64,000 bases of DNA from an uncultured Clostridia bacterium (GCA_949106495.1 CARYZD010000003.1:1-64000), one strand, 5' to 3'; positions 43,946 through 53,083 are shown, counted from the stretch's first letter. Numbers and translations: made by a program. The notes: generated by a model not told the origin, from the letters alone.

Positions 43946-44027
43946 GTTTACTTCTCCTATTCTGTCTTGTTAATTATACATTATTTGAGTGTTTTTTGCA
44001 ATTATTAACATATTTTTATTTTTTCTA

Positions 44028-44056
44028 TTGACAGATTAATACTCTAGTGTTAGAAT
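44028..44056 (+). promoter_or_regulatory. promoter of metK
   Basis: TTGACA (44028-44033), 17 bases, TAGAAT (44051-44056), about 20 bases upstream of the SAM riboswitch. Confidence 0.8.
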
Positions 44057-44076
44057 ATTGCTACATTAAAATATAT

Positions 44077-44170
44077 CTTATCCAGAGTGACTGAGGGACA
44101 GGCCCTATGAAGTCCAGCAACCTGCATTACAGCAAGGTGCTAATTCCTGCGGCATGACCGAAAGATAAGT
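44077..44170 (+). promoter_or_regulatory. SAM-I riboswitch (S-box)
   Basis: Typical S-box: P1 CTTATC / GATAAG, CAGAGTGACTGAGGGA, CAGGCCCTATGAAGTCCAGCAACC split over P2 and P3, GGTGCTAATTCC and TGCGGCATGACCGAAAGAT. The 24-base stretch lies at about 44099-44123. High SAM should favour the terminator that follows. Confidence 0.96.
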
Positions 44171-44177
44171 TTTTCTT

Positions 44178-44206
44178 GACTAGCTTGCCGTAGCTAGTCT
44201 TTTTTT
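44178..44206 (+). terminator. SAM riboswitch terminator
   Basis: GACTAGCT / AGCTAGTC stem and seven Ts, eight bases after the aptamer. Confidence 0.9.
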
Positions 44207-44252
44207 ATATTCATGCCAAAATATTTTAATGATGTGTTAGGAGGAATTATTT

Positions 44253-45413
44253 ATGACAAATTATTTATTTACGTCTGAATCAGTAACAAGTGGTCATCCA
44301 GATAAAGTTTGTGACTACATTTCTGATTCTATACTTGATGCAGCATTAAAGGAAGATAAAAATTCAAGAGTTGCATGTGAAACATCTATTTCAAAAGATA
44401 CTGTTTTTATATTTGGAGAAGTATCTACTAAAGCAAAATTAGACTATGAAAAAATAGCTAAAGAAACATTAAGAAAAATTGGATATACAACAAAAGGAAG
44501 TGGATTCGATGTAGAAAACTGTAAAGTAATTGTTGGTATTCAAGAGCAATCAAGCGATATTGCACAAGGTGTAAACTCATCTTATGATAATGATGAAACG
44601 CTTGGTGCAGGAGACCAAGGAATTATGTTTGGATATGCTTGTGATGAAACAGAAGAGCTTATGCCACTACCTATATCACTTGCACATAAGCTAGCTAAAA
44701 AATTAGAAAATGTAAGAAGAGAAAAAATACTAGATTATTTAATGCCTGATGGTAAAACGCAAGTTACAGTAGAATATGAAAATAATTTACCAAAAAGAAT
44801 AGATGCAATTGTAGTATCTACACAACATAAAGATACAATAAATATTGAAGCTTTAAGAAAAGATGTATACAAATATATTATTTGTACAACAATTCCAGAA
44901 AATTTAATAGATGAAAAAACAAAAATATTTATTAATCCAACTGGTAGATTTGTAATAGGTGGACCTGAAAGTGATAGTGGTCTTACTGGTAGAAAAATTA
45001 TAGTTGATACATATGGTGGATATGCTCGTCATGGTGGCGGTGCATTTAGTGGAAAAGACCCAACAAAAGTTGATAGAAGTGCTGCTTATATGGCAAGATA
45101 TGCGGCTAAAAATATAGTAAAAGCAGGTCTTGCTAAAAAATGTGAAATACAATTATCTTATGCAATTGGTGTTTCAAAACCAGTATCTATATATATTAAT
45201 ACTTTTGGAACAAATACTGTACCAAATAAAAAAATATTAAGTGCAATAAATACTGTTTTTGATTTTACACCTGAAGGAATAATTAATACATTAAATTTAC
45301 GTACTCCTATATATAGTGAACTATCTCATTATGGACATATTGGAAGAGAAGATTTAAATGTATCTTTTGAAAAAACAGATAAAGTAGATGAAATTTTAAA
45401 GGCTATAAAATAA
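44253..45413 (+). CDS. metK: S-adenosylmethionine synthetase
   Basis: 386 residues, cytoplasmic. Makes SAM from methionine and ATP. Motifs: TSESVTSGHPDKVCDYISD, the GAGDQGIMFGYA loop, and GGGAFSGKDPTKVDRSAAY for ATP and phosphate binding. All three MetK domains are present and the length is normal. RBS AGGAGGAA. Negative control by SAM through the upstream S-box. Confidence 0.97.
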   Translation: MTNYLFTSESVTSGHPDKVCDYISDSILDAALKEDKNSRVACETSISKDTVFIFGEVSTKAKLDYEKIAKETLRKIGYTTKGSGFDVENCKVIVGIQEQSSDIAQGVNSSYDNDETLGAGDQGIMFGYACDETEELMPLPISLAHKLAKKLENVRREKILDYLMPDGKTQVTVEYENNLPKRIDAIVVSTQHKDTINIEALRKDVYKYIICTTIPENLIDEKTKIFINPTGRFVIGGPESDSGLTGRKIIVDTYGGYARHGGGAFSGKDPTKVDRSAAYMARYAAKNIVKAGLAKKCEIQLSYAIGVSKPVSIYINTFGTNTVPNKKILSAINTVFDFTPEGIINTLNLRTPIYSELSHYGHIGREDLNVSFEKTDKVDEILKAIK

Positions 45414-45417
45414 GCAT

Positions 45418-45457
45418 AAAAAGGAACAATGGAATATATACTCCAATGTTCCTTTTT
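45418..45457. terminator. bidirectional terminator
   Basis: 16-bp stem AAAAAGGAACAATGGA / TCCAATGTTCCTTTTT between metK and the converging mutarotase gene. Confidence 0.85.
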
Positions 45458-45460
45458 CAT

Positions 45461-46327
45461 TTATTCTTCAAATCTTATTGAATATTCACATTCAAATTGT
45501 TCACCGATTTCAAGCTTAATATTATCTTTTTTGTTTTCAAAAATTTGGTCAGAATCTGTGTAATCTGCTGTAGTATACCATGGTTCAATACATACAAATG
45601 GAGCATTCTTCTTAGACCAAAATGCTAAATATTTAAAACCTGTAAAATCGAATTCCAATTTAATCCTCTCGTTTTCTATCAACCTAACCTTTTGTGACTC
45701 TAAATCACTCATTATGATCGCATCATGCGTAAAAGTATCTTTTTGTAAATTGATACATTTATTGTTAGATAGTAAAGACTTATTTATATAATTGTCCTTA
45801 TATGAAATAAGTCCATTATCTAACTGGTAAAACCTTTCATTTTCCTCTATTTTATCAAACTCAAACCTATATTTGTTCTCTCTTAAATCTATCGCAAATG
45901 CAGGATGACCGCCAATTCCGAAAAACATTGACTTATCATCTAAATTTTTTACTATGTATTTTACTGTAAGTTTATCATTGTCTACTAAATAACTTACATA
46001 TAGTTCAAACTTAAAAGGATACATCTTCAATGTTTCTTCGTTATATCTTAACATATATGTATGTTCCCTTTCTGATATATTAATAATGTCAAACTTCATG
46101 TCGCGCGCAAATCCATGTTGTGACATTTCATATCTTTTTCCTTGAATAGTTGTTGCATTATTTTTTAAACTTCCTACAATTGGAAAAAGGATAGGGGCTC
46201 GTCTTTTCCAGTATACTTTTCCTTCTTTATCTAATACGTTTTCTCCTTGATGTAAATACTCTTTTCCTTGAAATTTTATACTAGTAAGCTCTGCTCCACT
46301 AGGTGTTGTTATAATCTCTAATTTCAC
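45461..46327 (-). CDS. aldose 1-epimerase-like protein (LacX type)
   Basis: 288 residues, cytoplasmic. Galactose mutarotase-like beta-sandwich: APILFPIVGSLKNN, MSQHGFARDMKFDI (a catalytic His), GIGGHPAF (second His) and the late CIEPWY with a probable catalytic Glu nearby. It interconverts alpha and beta anomers of hexoses; LacX-type members are often linked to sugar uptake but no sugar genes are nearby. The start codon is GTG at 46327 after AGGAGG. Confidence 0.85.
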   Translation of the reverse strand: MKLEIITTPSGAELTSIKFQGKEYLHQGENVLDKEGKVYWKRRAPILFPIVGSLKNNATTIQGKRYEMSQHGFARDMKFDIINISEREHTYMLRYNEETLKMYPFKFELYVSYLVDNDKLTVKYIVKNLDDKSMFFGIGGHPAFAIDLRENKYRFEFDKIEENERFYQLDNGLISYKDNYINKSLLSNNKCINLQKDTFTHDAIIMSDLESQKVRLIENERIKLEFDFTGFKYLAFWSKKNAPFVCIEPWYTTADYTDSDQIFENKKDNIKLEIGEQFECEYSIRFEE

Positions 46328-46569
46328 CTTATGCCTCCTATCAAAAAGGAGATTATTATATCATAGCATTTTCAAATATACAAGTTTATATTAAAAAAAA
46401 TTTAAGAAATTTTACAAATTTCTACAAGAATTATAACAGTACAATTTTGTGTTGCTATTAAAGTCTGTATTTAGCTTTAAATTATTTTAATTATCAAATA
46501 GTATAATTTAACATTAATTATATAAAAATGCTTTAAATTTCAAATATAGAACAATAAGACAGATAAAAA

Positions 46570-46600
46570 TTAAAGCCACATGTAAATACATGCAGCTTTA
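46570..46600 (-). terminator. terminator of the 46605 gene
   Basis: Minus-strand AAAGCTGCATGT / ACATGTGGCTTT stem, then AATTTTT. Confidence 0.75.
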
Positions 46601-46604
46601 TTTT

Positions 46605-47012
46605 CTATGCTATTTGATTTAAAGTATATTTTAAATCAATATTTCTTGTTTGAAAAATAGATTGACTATTTTCTAAAAATTTTTCTATTTCTAATAAATT
46701 GTCATTTCTATATCTTTTAAATGTAGTTATTTTTCTAGAATTAGTACTTTTAAATGAAAATTCAATTATAATTTCTTTAAATCCTTCACGAATTACTTTT
46801 TCAGATATTTTATATATTCTTGTTCCATCATGTAATTTTAGTGGTGAACCTTTAACATATTCAATAGAATTTCCTTTTACTATTTTATTATCTATAGCTC
46901 TAACATTTCTTGAAAGTTTAGGTCTGTTTTCTATCCAGTCACTAATTTTGTCTTTTACGACAACCTCCTTTTCTTCTTTTTTAAATTGATTCATACGTAT
47001 ATTATTACACAT
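46605..47012 (-). CDS. hypothetical protein
   Basis: 135 residues, not recognised. No signal peptide or membrane helix. Basic N-terminal half and a beta-rich middle (IIIEFSFKSTN, ITTFKRYR), then a helix. RBS GGGAGAG in front of the ATG at 47012. First (counting from metK) of several minus-strand single genes of unknown function between 46.6 and 49 kb, each with its own RBS and terminator. Confidence 0.5.
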   Translation of the reverse strand: MCNNIRMNQFKKEEKEVVVKDKISDWIENRPKLSRNVRAIDNKIVKGNSIEYVKGSPLKLHDGTRIYKISEKVIREGFKEIIIEFSFKSTNSRKITTFKRYRNDNLLEIEKFLENSQSIFQTRNIDLKYTLNQIA

Positions 47013-47161
47013 ATTAAATCTCTCCCTTCTTAAAATTATTTTTTCTTTTGAAGCGCATTTATAATGTTTACATAAACATTATAACATTTCAAATATAATT
47101 ATGTCAAGTAAAGTAAGTGATATTAATATATAATATTAATTTTGCAATAATTTTATACACA

Positions 47162-47192
47162 AAAAAGGTAGTATATTTAAATACTACCTTTA
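47162..47192 (-). terminator. terminator of the 47197 gene
   Basis: AAGGTAGTAT / ATACTACCTT stem followed on the minus strand by TTTTTTG. Confidence 0.8.
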
Positions 47193-47196
47193 AAAT

Positions 47197-47439
47197 CTAT
47201 GCTACACGTCTTGATAGTTGCATAGCTGTTCCAATTATATCCTCTACTATATCCATTGGAACTTTTGCGACTCTTCCAGAGCCTTGTTCAAAGCATACAT
47301 CTTTGCCAACAATATATTTTTCATAATCATTAGACATATATGCCTTTTGTACGGCCTTTCTAAATTCTGTACTACCAAAACTTGCCATTTTTAATACCTC
47401 AATAATTTTTCCTTCTTTTAATAATTTTTTGACTTTCAT
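47197..47439 (-). CDS. hypothetical small protein
   Basis: 80 residues, not recognised. Begins MKVKKLLKEGKIIEVLKMA and is helical with a basic N-terminus; no membrane segment. The start at 47439 follows AAGGAGAG; the in-frame ATG at 47472 lies before that RBS. Single gene with a terminator. Confidence 0.55.
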   Translation of the reverse strand: MKVKKLLKEGKIIEVLKMASFGSTEFRKAVQKAYMSNDYEKYIVGKDVCFEQGSGRVAKVPMDIVEDIIGTAMQLSRRVA

Positions 47440-47637
47440 TATCAATCTCTCCTTTGTAATTTTTATTTTCATATACTATCACTAAAAGAACGAACTAGAA
47501 ATACTAGAAAAATGTAGCATAAACTCTGCTCAAAAATTTTCTTGCATAACTAGAACATAATATTGTTCCTTCATATTTTTAATATACACTTATATTATAC
47601 CATATTTGGGGATATTTTTCAAGTTTTATGTATACAT

Positions 47638-47667
47638 AAAAAGCCAGAGTATTTAACTCTGACTTCC
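47638..47667 (-). terminator. terminator of the 47671 gene
   Basis: AAGTCAGAGT / ACTCTGGCTT stem (G-U tolerant) and TTTTA on the minus strand. Confidence 0.8.
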
Positions 47668-47670
47668 ATT

Positions 47671-48048
47671 TTAATGTGAATCTTCTAAGTCTTCTATTTC
47701 ACTTAGTTCATTGCACTTAATTAGCTCTTGTTCAAAATCATCTAAAGACAAAAATGTATGAATACTCATTGTAAATGGTGTCTTTTCTGATTTATAACTA
47801 TCTAAAGCTGTTTTTTCTTCACTTTCTTCAAACTCTATCATTACATCTTTTTCATTTTCTCTATCATATTCTTCATCTTTTATTTCTAATTTAACTATTT
47901 TGCAATCATTACTGATTACTAATGGATGCTCATCTTCATATAAGATGCAGTCATCATCTCTTTGAGCTAACACCATAGCTAACTCATTTTGTTCTTCCTT
48001 ATAAGAACTCTCCTCTTTAACTCTTCTTTGAAAATTTCCCAATTTCAT
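47671..48048 (-). CDS. hypothetical acidic protein
   Basis: 125 residues, not recognised. Very rich in Glu and Asp (for example IEFEESEEKTAL), with no signal peptide. A folded core is possible around MSIHTFLSLDDFEQELI at the C-terminus. RBS AGGAGG. Probably cytoplasmic. Confidence 0.5.
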   Translation of the reverse strand: MKLGNFQRRVKEESSYKEEQNELAMVLAQRDDDCILYEDEHPLVISNDCKIVKLEIKDEEYDRENEKDVMIEFEESEEKTALDSYKSEKTPFTMSIHTFLSLDDFEQELIKCNELSEIEDLEDSH

Positions 48049-48176
48049 ATTTTTTCCTCCTAAAAAATTATTGCATAAAAGACTTTATTCTGTATAGTCA
48101 ACAGAAACAAAATAAATTTAATGCTCTTTTATTATAGCACAACTTTATGTTTATGTCAACTTTAATGATTATAAAA

Positions 48177-48201
48177 AAGAGATAGTATATAACTATCCCC
48201 T
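48177..48201 (-). terminator. terminator of the 48211 gene
   Basis: GGATAGT / ACTATCT hairpin and CTTTTTT on the minus strand. Confidence 0.75.
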
Positions 48202-48210
48202 AATAATCAA

Positions 48211-48900
48211 TTATTCCTCTTTCTTATTCTCTGTTTCATTACTATCAGTATCTATGTAATCTTCTCCAAATTTATCTTCTAATTCTTCCTCTGTTCTTTC
48301 TTCAACTTGTTGTTCTTTTTCTTGATTATCTAATCTGTCATACTCATCATCATGAAGTGCAATATCTATATTATTATTTTGTGGTAATTCTATAATTGTA
48401 TCTGTAGTAGTTTGTTTTTGTTTAGATTTTTGTTGCATTTTCCACATAGCTCTTTTAAACATACGAGTTATCTTTTCAACTACATTTTGTTCTTCTGGAA
48501 CAACCATAAGCATATTTTTTAACATCTTGTCCTCTTCTTTGTCTTGCTTTGAACCTTTATATGCAAGTAGTTCTTCTTTCCAAACATGAAAATCATTTTT
48601 TCTAATGCTTTCTTCTAAATCAAAAATTCTTCTAGTAATTTCATTTAATTGTTCATAATCTACAATTCCACCATTTCTAAATCTATAAAAAACACTCTTA
48701 TACGATATACATTTATTTATAATATATTTTAGTTCTTTCTCTGAAAGCTCATCTTTATGCTGTTCTATTTTTTCTTCTAAGCCATCTACCAATTGGTCTG
48801 CTTTGGCTATGTTTTGAATCTTCTCTAAGATATCTTTTTGAAGTTCATTATCCATATTAGGGTCACTTTCAATAGTGTCAAAGATTTCTCTTATTTCCAT
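48211..48900 (-). CDS. hypothetical acidic helical protein
   Basis: 229 residues, not recognised. Residues 1-120 are helical with coiled-coil character (IQNIAKADQLVDGLEEKIEQ); residues 125-155 have a basic, amphipathic stretch (MFKRAMWKMQQKSKQKQ), and the C-terminal 60 residues are acidic and probably disordered. No signal peptide. RBS GGAGGGAAG. It is next to but not close to the NUDIX gene. Confidence 0.5.
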   Translation of the reverse strand: MEIREIFDTIESDPNMDNELQKDILEKIQNIAKADQLVDGLEEKIEQHKDELSEKELKYIINKCISYKSVFYRFRNGGIVDYEQLNEITRRIFDLEESIRKNDFHVWKEELLAYKGSKQDKEEDKMLKNMLMVVPEEQNVVEKITRMFKRAMWKMQQKSKQKQTTTDTIIELPQNNNIDIALHDDEYDRLDNQEKEQQVEERTEEELEDKFGEDYIDTDSNETENKKEE

Positions 48901-48979
48901 ATCTTCCCTCCAGTATTAACCTATTAATATTTAAATTATATAATCTTTTTAAATAAAAAACAACTAATTTTAGCAATTA

Positions 48980-49543
48980 TTACTTCATTTCTTTTACTTT
49001 ATTTATCATTTTTTGGTATACATTTTTCATATGTGGCTCTGCAGATAGCTCTACTACTTTATCTATATCTTGCCAAGCTACATTACTATTTTCATCTGGT
49101 TTAATCTTCACTTCTTCACTTTCATCTGCTTCAAATATATACCCTACAGATAAATGTACATGTGAATTAACATACTTGCCTCTTTTAACATGTCCTGCAA
49201 CTGGTAATGAGTCTATACTCATTATTTTTCCATTACCAAGTACATTTATATTCTTAACTGATGTTTCTTCTTCTACTTCTCTTTTAGCAACAGAAAGTAA
49301 ATCTTCTTCTCCATCAGCATGTCCACCAATCCAGCACCAAGAATTATATATATTATGATAAATCATTAATACTTTATCTCTATTTTTATTTACTACCAGA
49401 GCTGATGATGTCAAATGAATAAATTCATTTTCTCTAGATAATATGTTATCAAAAGTATTTATAGAATCAAGTATAAACTCTTTATCTGTTTGTTCTTGTT
49501 CATCAACTGGGATATAATCTATTATTTCTTCTTTTAAGTTCAT
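48980..49543 (-). CDS. NUDIX hydrolase
   Basis: 187 residues, cytoplasmic. The Nudix box is GHADGEEDLLSVAKREVEEE, followed by TSV; it matches GX5EX7REUXEEXGU except that the late Gly is Ser. Upstream SSALVVNKNRDKVLMIYH and WCWIGG are typical of a Clostridia Nudix group whose substrate is not known; nucleoside diphosphate derivatives are expected. The start at 49543 follows CAGGTGAGAG; the frame is open to 49594 but has no RBS there. DapF lies directly upstream. Confidence 0.85.
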   Translation of the reverse strand: MNLKEEIIDYIPVDEQEQTDKEFILDSINTFDNILSRENEFIHLTSSALVVNKNRDKVLMIYHNIYNSWCWIGGHADGEEDLLSVAKREVEEETSVKNINVLGNGKIMSIDSLPVAGHVKRGKYVNSHVHLSVGYIFEADESEEVKIKPDENSNVAWQDIDKVVELSAEPHMKNVYQKMINKVKEMK

Positions 49544-49604
49544 TTTTTCTCTCACCTGTTTTATTATTATATCCCAATTAATGTAATTACTCAATACTCA
49601 TTTA

Positions 49605-50468
49605 CTAATATAGTTTTCCTTCATATACCATCTCTGCTGTACCAATCATGCTAAGTTCACTACTTATCTCATTATATACAATTTCAAGCATTCCACCTTT
49701 TAAAGATACATTACATATATTTTCTGTTACTCCATTTAAATATCCAGCAATAACTGAAGCAGTAGCCCCTGTTCCACAAGCAAGAGTCTCTCCTACTCCT
49801 CTTTCCCATACTCTAATTTTTATTTTTTCTCTATCTATTATTTGAACAAATTCTACATTAGTTCTATCTTTAAATATATCTAAATTCTCAATCTCTTTTC
49901 CATATTTTTCTATATCTATATTATCCACATTATCTACAAATATAACTGTGTGAATATTACCTACAGATAAACATGTTAAATAATACTCTTTATCTAAAAT
50001 ATCAAATCTCTCATTAATTATTACATCTTTAGGATAATTAATCTCTAATTTATCTGTATTAAAAAGAGGTATTCCCATATTTACCTTTATATTTTTTACT
50101 ATATCATCTTCTACATATACTTCAACATCTTTTAGTCCAGATTTTGTACCTATTTTCATTCTTTTTTTAGTTACAATACCTTTTTCATATACATATTTTG
50201 CAACACATCTTATACCATTACCACACATTTTGGCTTCACTACCATCAGGATTAAATATTCTAAAATATACATCTGCTTTTTTAGGAATACTTTCCATTAT
50301 ATCTTGTACGTCTTCTTTAAATATAAATATACAGCCATCTGAACCTATACCAAAATTTCTATTTGAAACTTCTTTAGTAAAGGAAGACATGTTCTCTATT
50401 TTCTCCACATCATTATTAATGTAAACATAATCATTTCCACACCCTTGCATTTTTGTAAATAATACCAA
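49605..50468 (-). CDS. dapF: diaminopimelate epimerase
   Basis: 287 residues, cytoplasmic. Interconverts LL- and meso-diaminopimelate for lysine and peptidoglycan synthesis. MQGCGNDYVYI, NFGIGSDGC, MCGNGIRCVAKY (first catalytic Cys) and ERGVGETLACGTGA (second catalytic Cys) are all conserved. Start codon TTG at 50468; its RBS AGGTGAT lies within a 13-bp hairpin (50471-50506), which may limit translation. Confidence 0.95.
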   Translation of the reverse strand: MVLFTKMQGCGNDYVYINNDVEKIENMSSFTKEVSNRNFGIGSDGCIFIFKEDVQDIMESIPKKADVYFRIFNPDGSEAKMCGNGIRCVAKYVYEKGIVTKKRMKIGTKSGLKDVEVYVEDDIVKNIKVNMGIPLFNTDKLEINYPKDVIINERFDILDKEYYLTCLSVGNIHTVIFVDNVDNIDIEKYGKEIENLDIFKDRTNVEFVQIIDREKIKIRVWERGVGETLACGTGATASVIAGYLNGVTENICNVSLKGGMLEIVYNEISSELSMIGTAEMVYEGKLY

Positions 50469-50470
50469 AT

Positions 50471-50506
50471 AAAATCACCTCATGTTACAATATATGAGAT
50501 GATTTT
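50471..50506 (-). promoter_or_regulatory. hairpin covering the dapF ribosome binding site
   Basis: Minus-strand AAAATCATCTCAT (50506-50494) pairs over 13 positions (one U-G) with ATGAGGTGATTTT (50483-50471), which contains the dapF RBS. It may be the terminator of the upstream radical-SAM gene, a translation control element, or both. Confidence 0.55.
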
Positions 50507-50518
50507 ATTTTTATGTTT

Positions 50519-51415
50519 TTACTCTACATTGGATAAATCGAAATTAGGTACATATTCCTCTTCATGTTCTCCTAGCTCTTGTATATATCCATTTTCTATA
50601 TTTAACTCCACTAAATAGTCTTGTATTTCTTCAAGTTCTTCTTTATTTATCTTTCTATTTATTTCAGGATACTTTTCTGCTTCTCCTGTAGGAAAATATT
50701 GTGCCATTACACTTACTAAAGTATCATTTTTAAACTCCTCAGAAATTCTTTTTAGTACCATTTTAGAATTTAAAATATTATTTGGTAATATCATATGGCG
50801 TATTATCACTCCACTTGTCATTATTCCTTCATCATTAAACTTTGGTTTTCCTACTTGATTTATCATTTCTTTAATACTAGATATAGCAGATTCAACATAG
50901 TTGTTTACACCAGAATATCTTAATGCCAACCTATTTGTTGCATATTTAAAATCTGGTAAATATATATCTACATATCCTTTTAATTTCTTTATTGTCTCTA
51001 CTTTTTCATATCCACTAGAGTTATATACAATAGGTATTGTAAGTCCATTACTTTTGGCTATTTTAATTGCTTCAATTATTCCATCAACATACATAGTAGG
51101 TGTAACTAAATTAATGTTATTTACGCCTCTTTTTTGTTGCTCTAGAAATATTTCTGCAAGTCTAGTACTCGTTATTTCTTTACCGTATCCATTTCTAGAT
51201 ATTTTAAAGTTTTGACAATATACACATCTTAAATTACAATTAGAAAAAAATACTGTTCCAGAACCATTTTTTCCACTAATACATGGCTCCTCATAGTCAT
51301 GCACTGACACAAGAGCCACTTTAATCTTATCCGTTGCACCACATACACCAGCATTTCTAGTTCTATCTATACCACATTCACGTGGACACATTTTACAATT
51401 TTTATATTCACACAT
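50519..51415 (-). CDS. radical SAM protein, PflA-like (COG1313)
   Basis: 298 residues. The radical SAM cluster motif is CNLRCVYC (Cx3Cx2C); an additional N-terminal cysteine cluster (CKMCPRECGIDR, then GVCGA) is typical of this PflA-like group. SGTVFFSNCNLRC and LVTPTMYVDGI are also typical. Annotated in many genomes as pyruvate formate-lyase activating enzyme-like, but true target enzymes are not known. No glycyl radical enzyme is in the window. A short gap and the dapF hairpin separate it from dapF. Confidence 0.85.
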   Translation of the reverse strand: MCEYKNCKMCPRECGIDRTRNAGVCGATDKIKVALVSVHDYEEPCISGKNGSGTVFFSNCNLRCVYCQNFKISRNGYGKEITSTRLAEIFLEQQKRGVNNINLVTPTMYVDGIIEAIKIAKSNGLTIPIVYNSSGYEKVETIKKLKGYVDIYLPDFKYATNRLALRYSGVNNYVESAISSIKEMINQVGKPKFNDEGIMTSGVIIRHMILPNNILNSKMVLKRISEEFKNDTLVSVMAQYFPTGEAEKYPEINRKINKEELEEIQDYLVELNIENGYIQELGEHEEEYVPNFDLSNVE

Positions 51416-51458
51416 ATTATTTACACCATAATTATTATACCATATTATTCAATATCTA

Positions 51459-51487
51459 TTGAATTTTAATATTTCAAATGATATAAT
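51459..51487 (+). promoter_or_regulatory. promoter of the tRNA-like RNA
   Basis: TTGAAT (51459-51464), exactly 17 bases, TATAAT (51482-51487). Confidence 0.75.
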
Positions 51488-51493
51488 GTAATT

Positions 51494-51630
51494 GTAGTAA
51501 GCTCAACAGGAAGAGCTCGTCTTAGACGGTGTGTCAGTTCGAATCTGATCTACTTGTTTCAATCCTTGTGATTGAAATAATCCTTTTTAATAATTTTTTT
51601 TCAAGCTATCCCTTCGGGGGTAGCCTTTTT
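51494..51630 (+). ncRNA. tRNA-like small RNA
   Basis: Starts a few bases after a consensus promoter. It has a D-arm-like stem GCTC/GAGC with loop AACAGGAA (the tRNA GG), and a T-arm GTCAG-TTCGAAT-CTGAT with the usual T-loop. The anticodon part is only about 15 bases (CGTCTTAGACG), too short for a normal stem-loop, and the acceptor pairs over just about four bases (GTAG with CTAC), with no CCA. A TTTCAATC / GATTGAAA hairpin follows, then a strong terminator GCTATCCC-TTCG-GGGGTAGC with T-run at 51605-51630. So it is either a decayed tRNA gene or a transcribed tRNA mimic. Confidence 0.5.
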
Positions 51631-52096
51631 ATTCATAAGAAGACAAAAAAAAGAACATTGAATTTTTCAATGTTTCTTTATTTTTTTTATAAAAGTTTTA
51701 GGATACATTTGGACTACTACTAATCCAAAATATATTTCATCTATATCATGTATAATTCTTGGTGCTGATGAAATCACATGGCTCTCACTACTTACCAGTA
51801 ATATAATATTAGTCGTAAGAGACTAAATGTAATTTAACGTATCTATAATATATACTATATTTCAATAAATTTGATAAATCAAATTAAATCTATATAATAT
51901 AAATTCAAACCACTTTTATATACGTTTATACATTCCACATTCTTTCGTGTTATCTTTACTGTCACAATAAAATGCCATATACCAAAGATATTCGCGAACA
52001 AATGCATCCATTAAAGTTTCAAAATGTTATACTGTTATAATATAATACTGTCAATATAAAGAAACTTCTTTAGTACAAACCCCAGAGGGTTTATTT

Positions 52097-53083
52097 TTAT
52101 TGAAGAACTCCGTTAACTACGATGTCAAAGTTTACTGCATTAACACTGTTGCTAACACAAACTGAAAGTACAGTTGCTTCTTCTCCGACATTTACAGTTA
52201 AAACACTTCCGTTAAAGCTATAGTTTATTCCATCAAGTCCTTCGATTTTGATATCATCTCCATCTATTTTGAATTGAATTGAATTTCCTACTGTAGTAGT
52301 ATAACCATCAATTGCTGTAACATTTACTGCTTTTACTTCTTTAACTGGTTCAACTACTTCTGGTTTAACTTCTTGTTGTTCTTCTTTTTCTACTGGTTTA
52401 ACAGGTACAACTGGTTGTACTTCTTCTTTTATAGTTAAATCAGTAACTTCTGTCTTACCTGTTGCTGGTTCTTCTGTCTTTTCCTCTGTTGTATCATTTT
52501 TTGTTGTAGAATCAAGCATATCTTCTAAGTCTTTATCTGTTGCATCTTCGATACAATCTGTTGTGTCTTTTACTTCTTCTACTTTTTCTTCTGTATTTGA
52601 AGGAACTTCTTCAGCTGACTTTTTGTCTTCTTCAATGTCTACCTTTTCAGCATCTTTTTTGTCATCTGCTTTTGTTTCTTCATTTTTTTCAATGGCAATT
52701 ATCCCGTTGTCTAATTCTTTAACTGTGTCGCCATTTTTCTTAGCCTCTTCTACAGCTTTTTCTGTATCAGCTTCTTCTTTTGAATTATCTTCAAAAGTAA
52801 TTGTTGCTGGAACATCTCCTGCTGTAGCTTCTGATGAAGCTGGTTTTGTAGCACTTTCAAATGAAACATTTGAAATTTTATCTACTGGGTTCTTTACAGA
52901 TCCGTAGTTTTTTGTTTTTGAAGAAGTTTCTGTGCTTTCTTCTTCTTCTGCTTTTTCCTCTGGTTGTACTTCTGCAACTGGTTCTTCAGTTGTTTCTTCT
53001 ACTACTGTCATATCTCCATTGTCAACAACTTCTTCAACTCTATGGCAGAAGTTTTTGTGCCACAATCCTAATGTCATTAGCAT
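52097..53083 (-). CDS. acidic surface protein, N-terminus uncertain
   Basis: At least 328 residues. Most of it (about 20-250) is low-complexity Glu, Lys, Thr, Val and Pro, as in cell-wall-spanning linkers; the last 75 residues (VTAIDGYTTTVGNSIQFKI to the end) look like a beta-sandwich domain. In the same frame upstream of 53083 the DNA encodes RPTRKGAITTVIVVV, which with MLMTLGLW makes a good signal anchor, but there is no ATG, GTG or TTG before a stop codon. An ATG with RBS at 53144 would fit if one base were skipped near 53129. It follows a small membrane protein gene. Surface location is an inference. Confidence 0.6.
   Translation of the reverse strand: MLMTLGLWHKNFCHRVEEVVDNGDMTVVEETTEEPVAEVQPEEKAEEEESTETSSKTKNYGSVKNPVDKISNVSFESATKPASSEATAGDVPATITFEDNSKEEADTEKAVEEAKKNGDTVKELDNGIIAIEKNEETKADDKKDAEKVDIEEDKKSAEEVPSNTEEKVEEVKDTTDCIEDATDKDLEDMLDSTTKNDTTEEKTEEPATGKTEVTDLTIKEEVQPVVPVKPVEKEEQQEVKPEVVEPVKEVKAVNVTAIDGYTTTVGNSIQFKIDGDDIKIEGLDGINYSFNGSVLTVNVGEEATVLSVCVSNSVNAVNFDIVVNGVLQ

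Larger units (their letters stand above)
51416..52096. other. intergenic region with tRNA-like RNA and hairpins
   Basis: 681 bases. It holds the tRNA-like RNA and its promoter and terminator (listed separately), a hairpin AAGAACATTGAA / TTCAATGTTTCTT near 51651-51680, and AAACCCC-AGA-GGGTTT near 52078-52092. A minus-strand frame 51667-51777 could encode a 36-residue peptide from a GTG start but has a poor RBS. The section 51800-52070 is AT-rich with nothing recognised. Confidence 0.5.
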
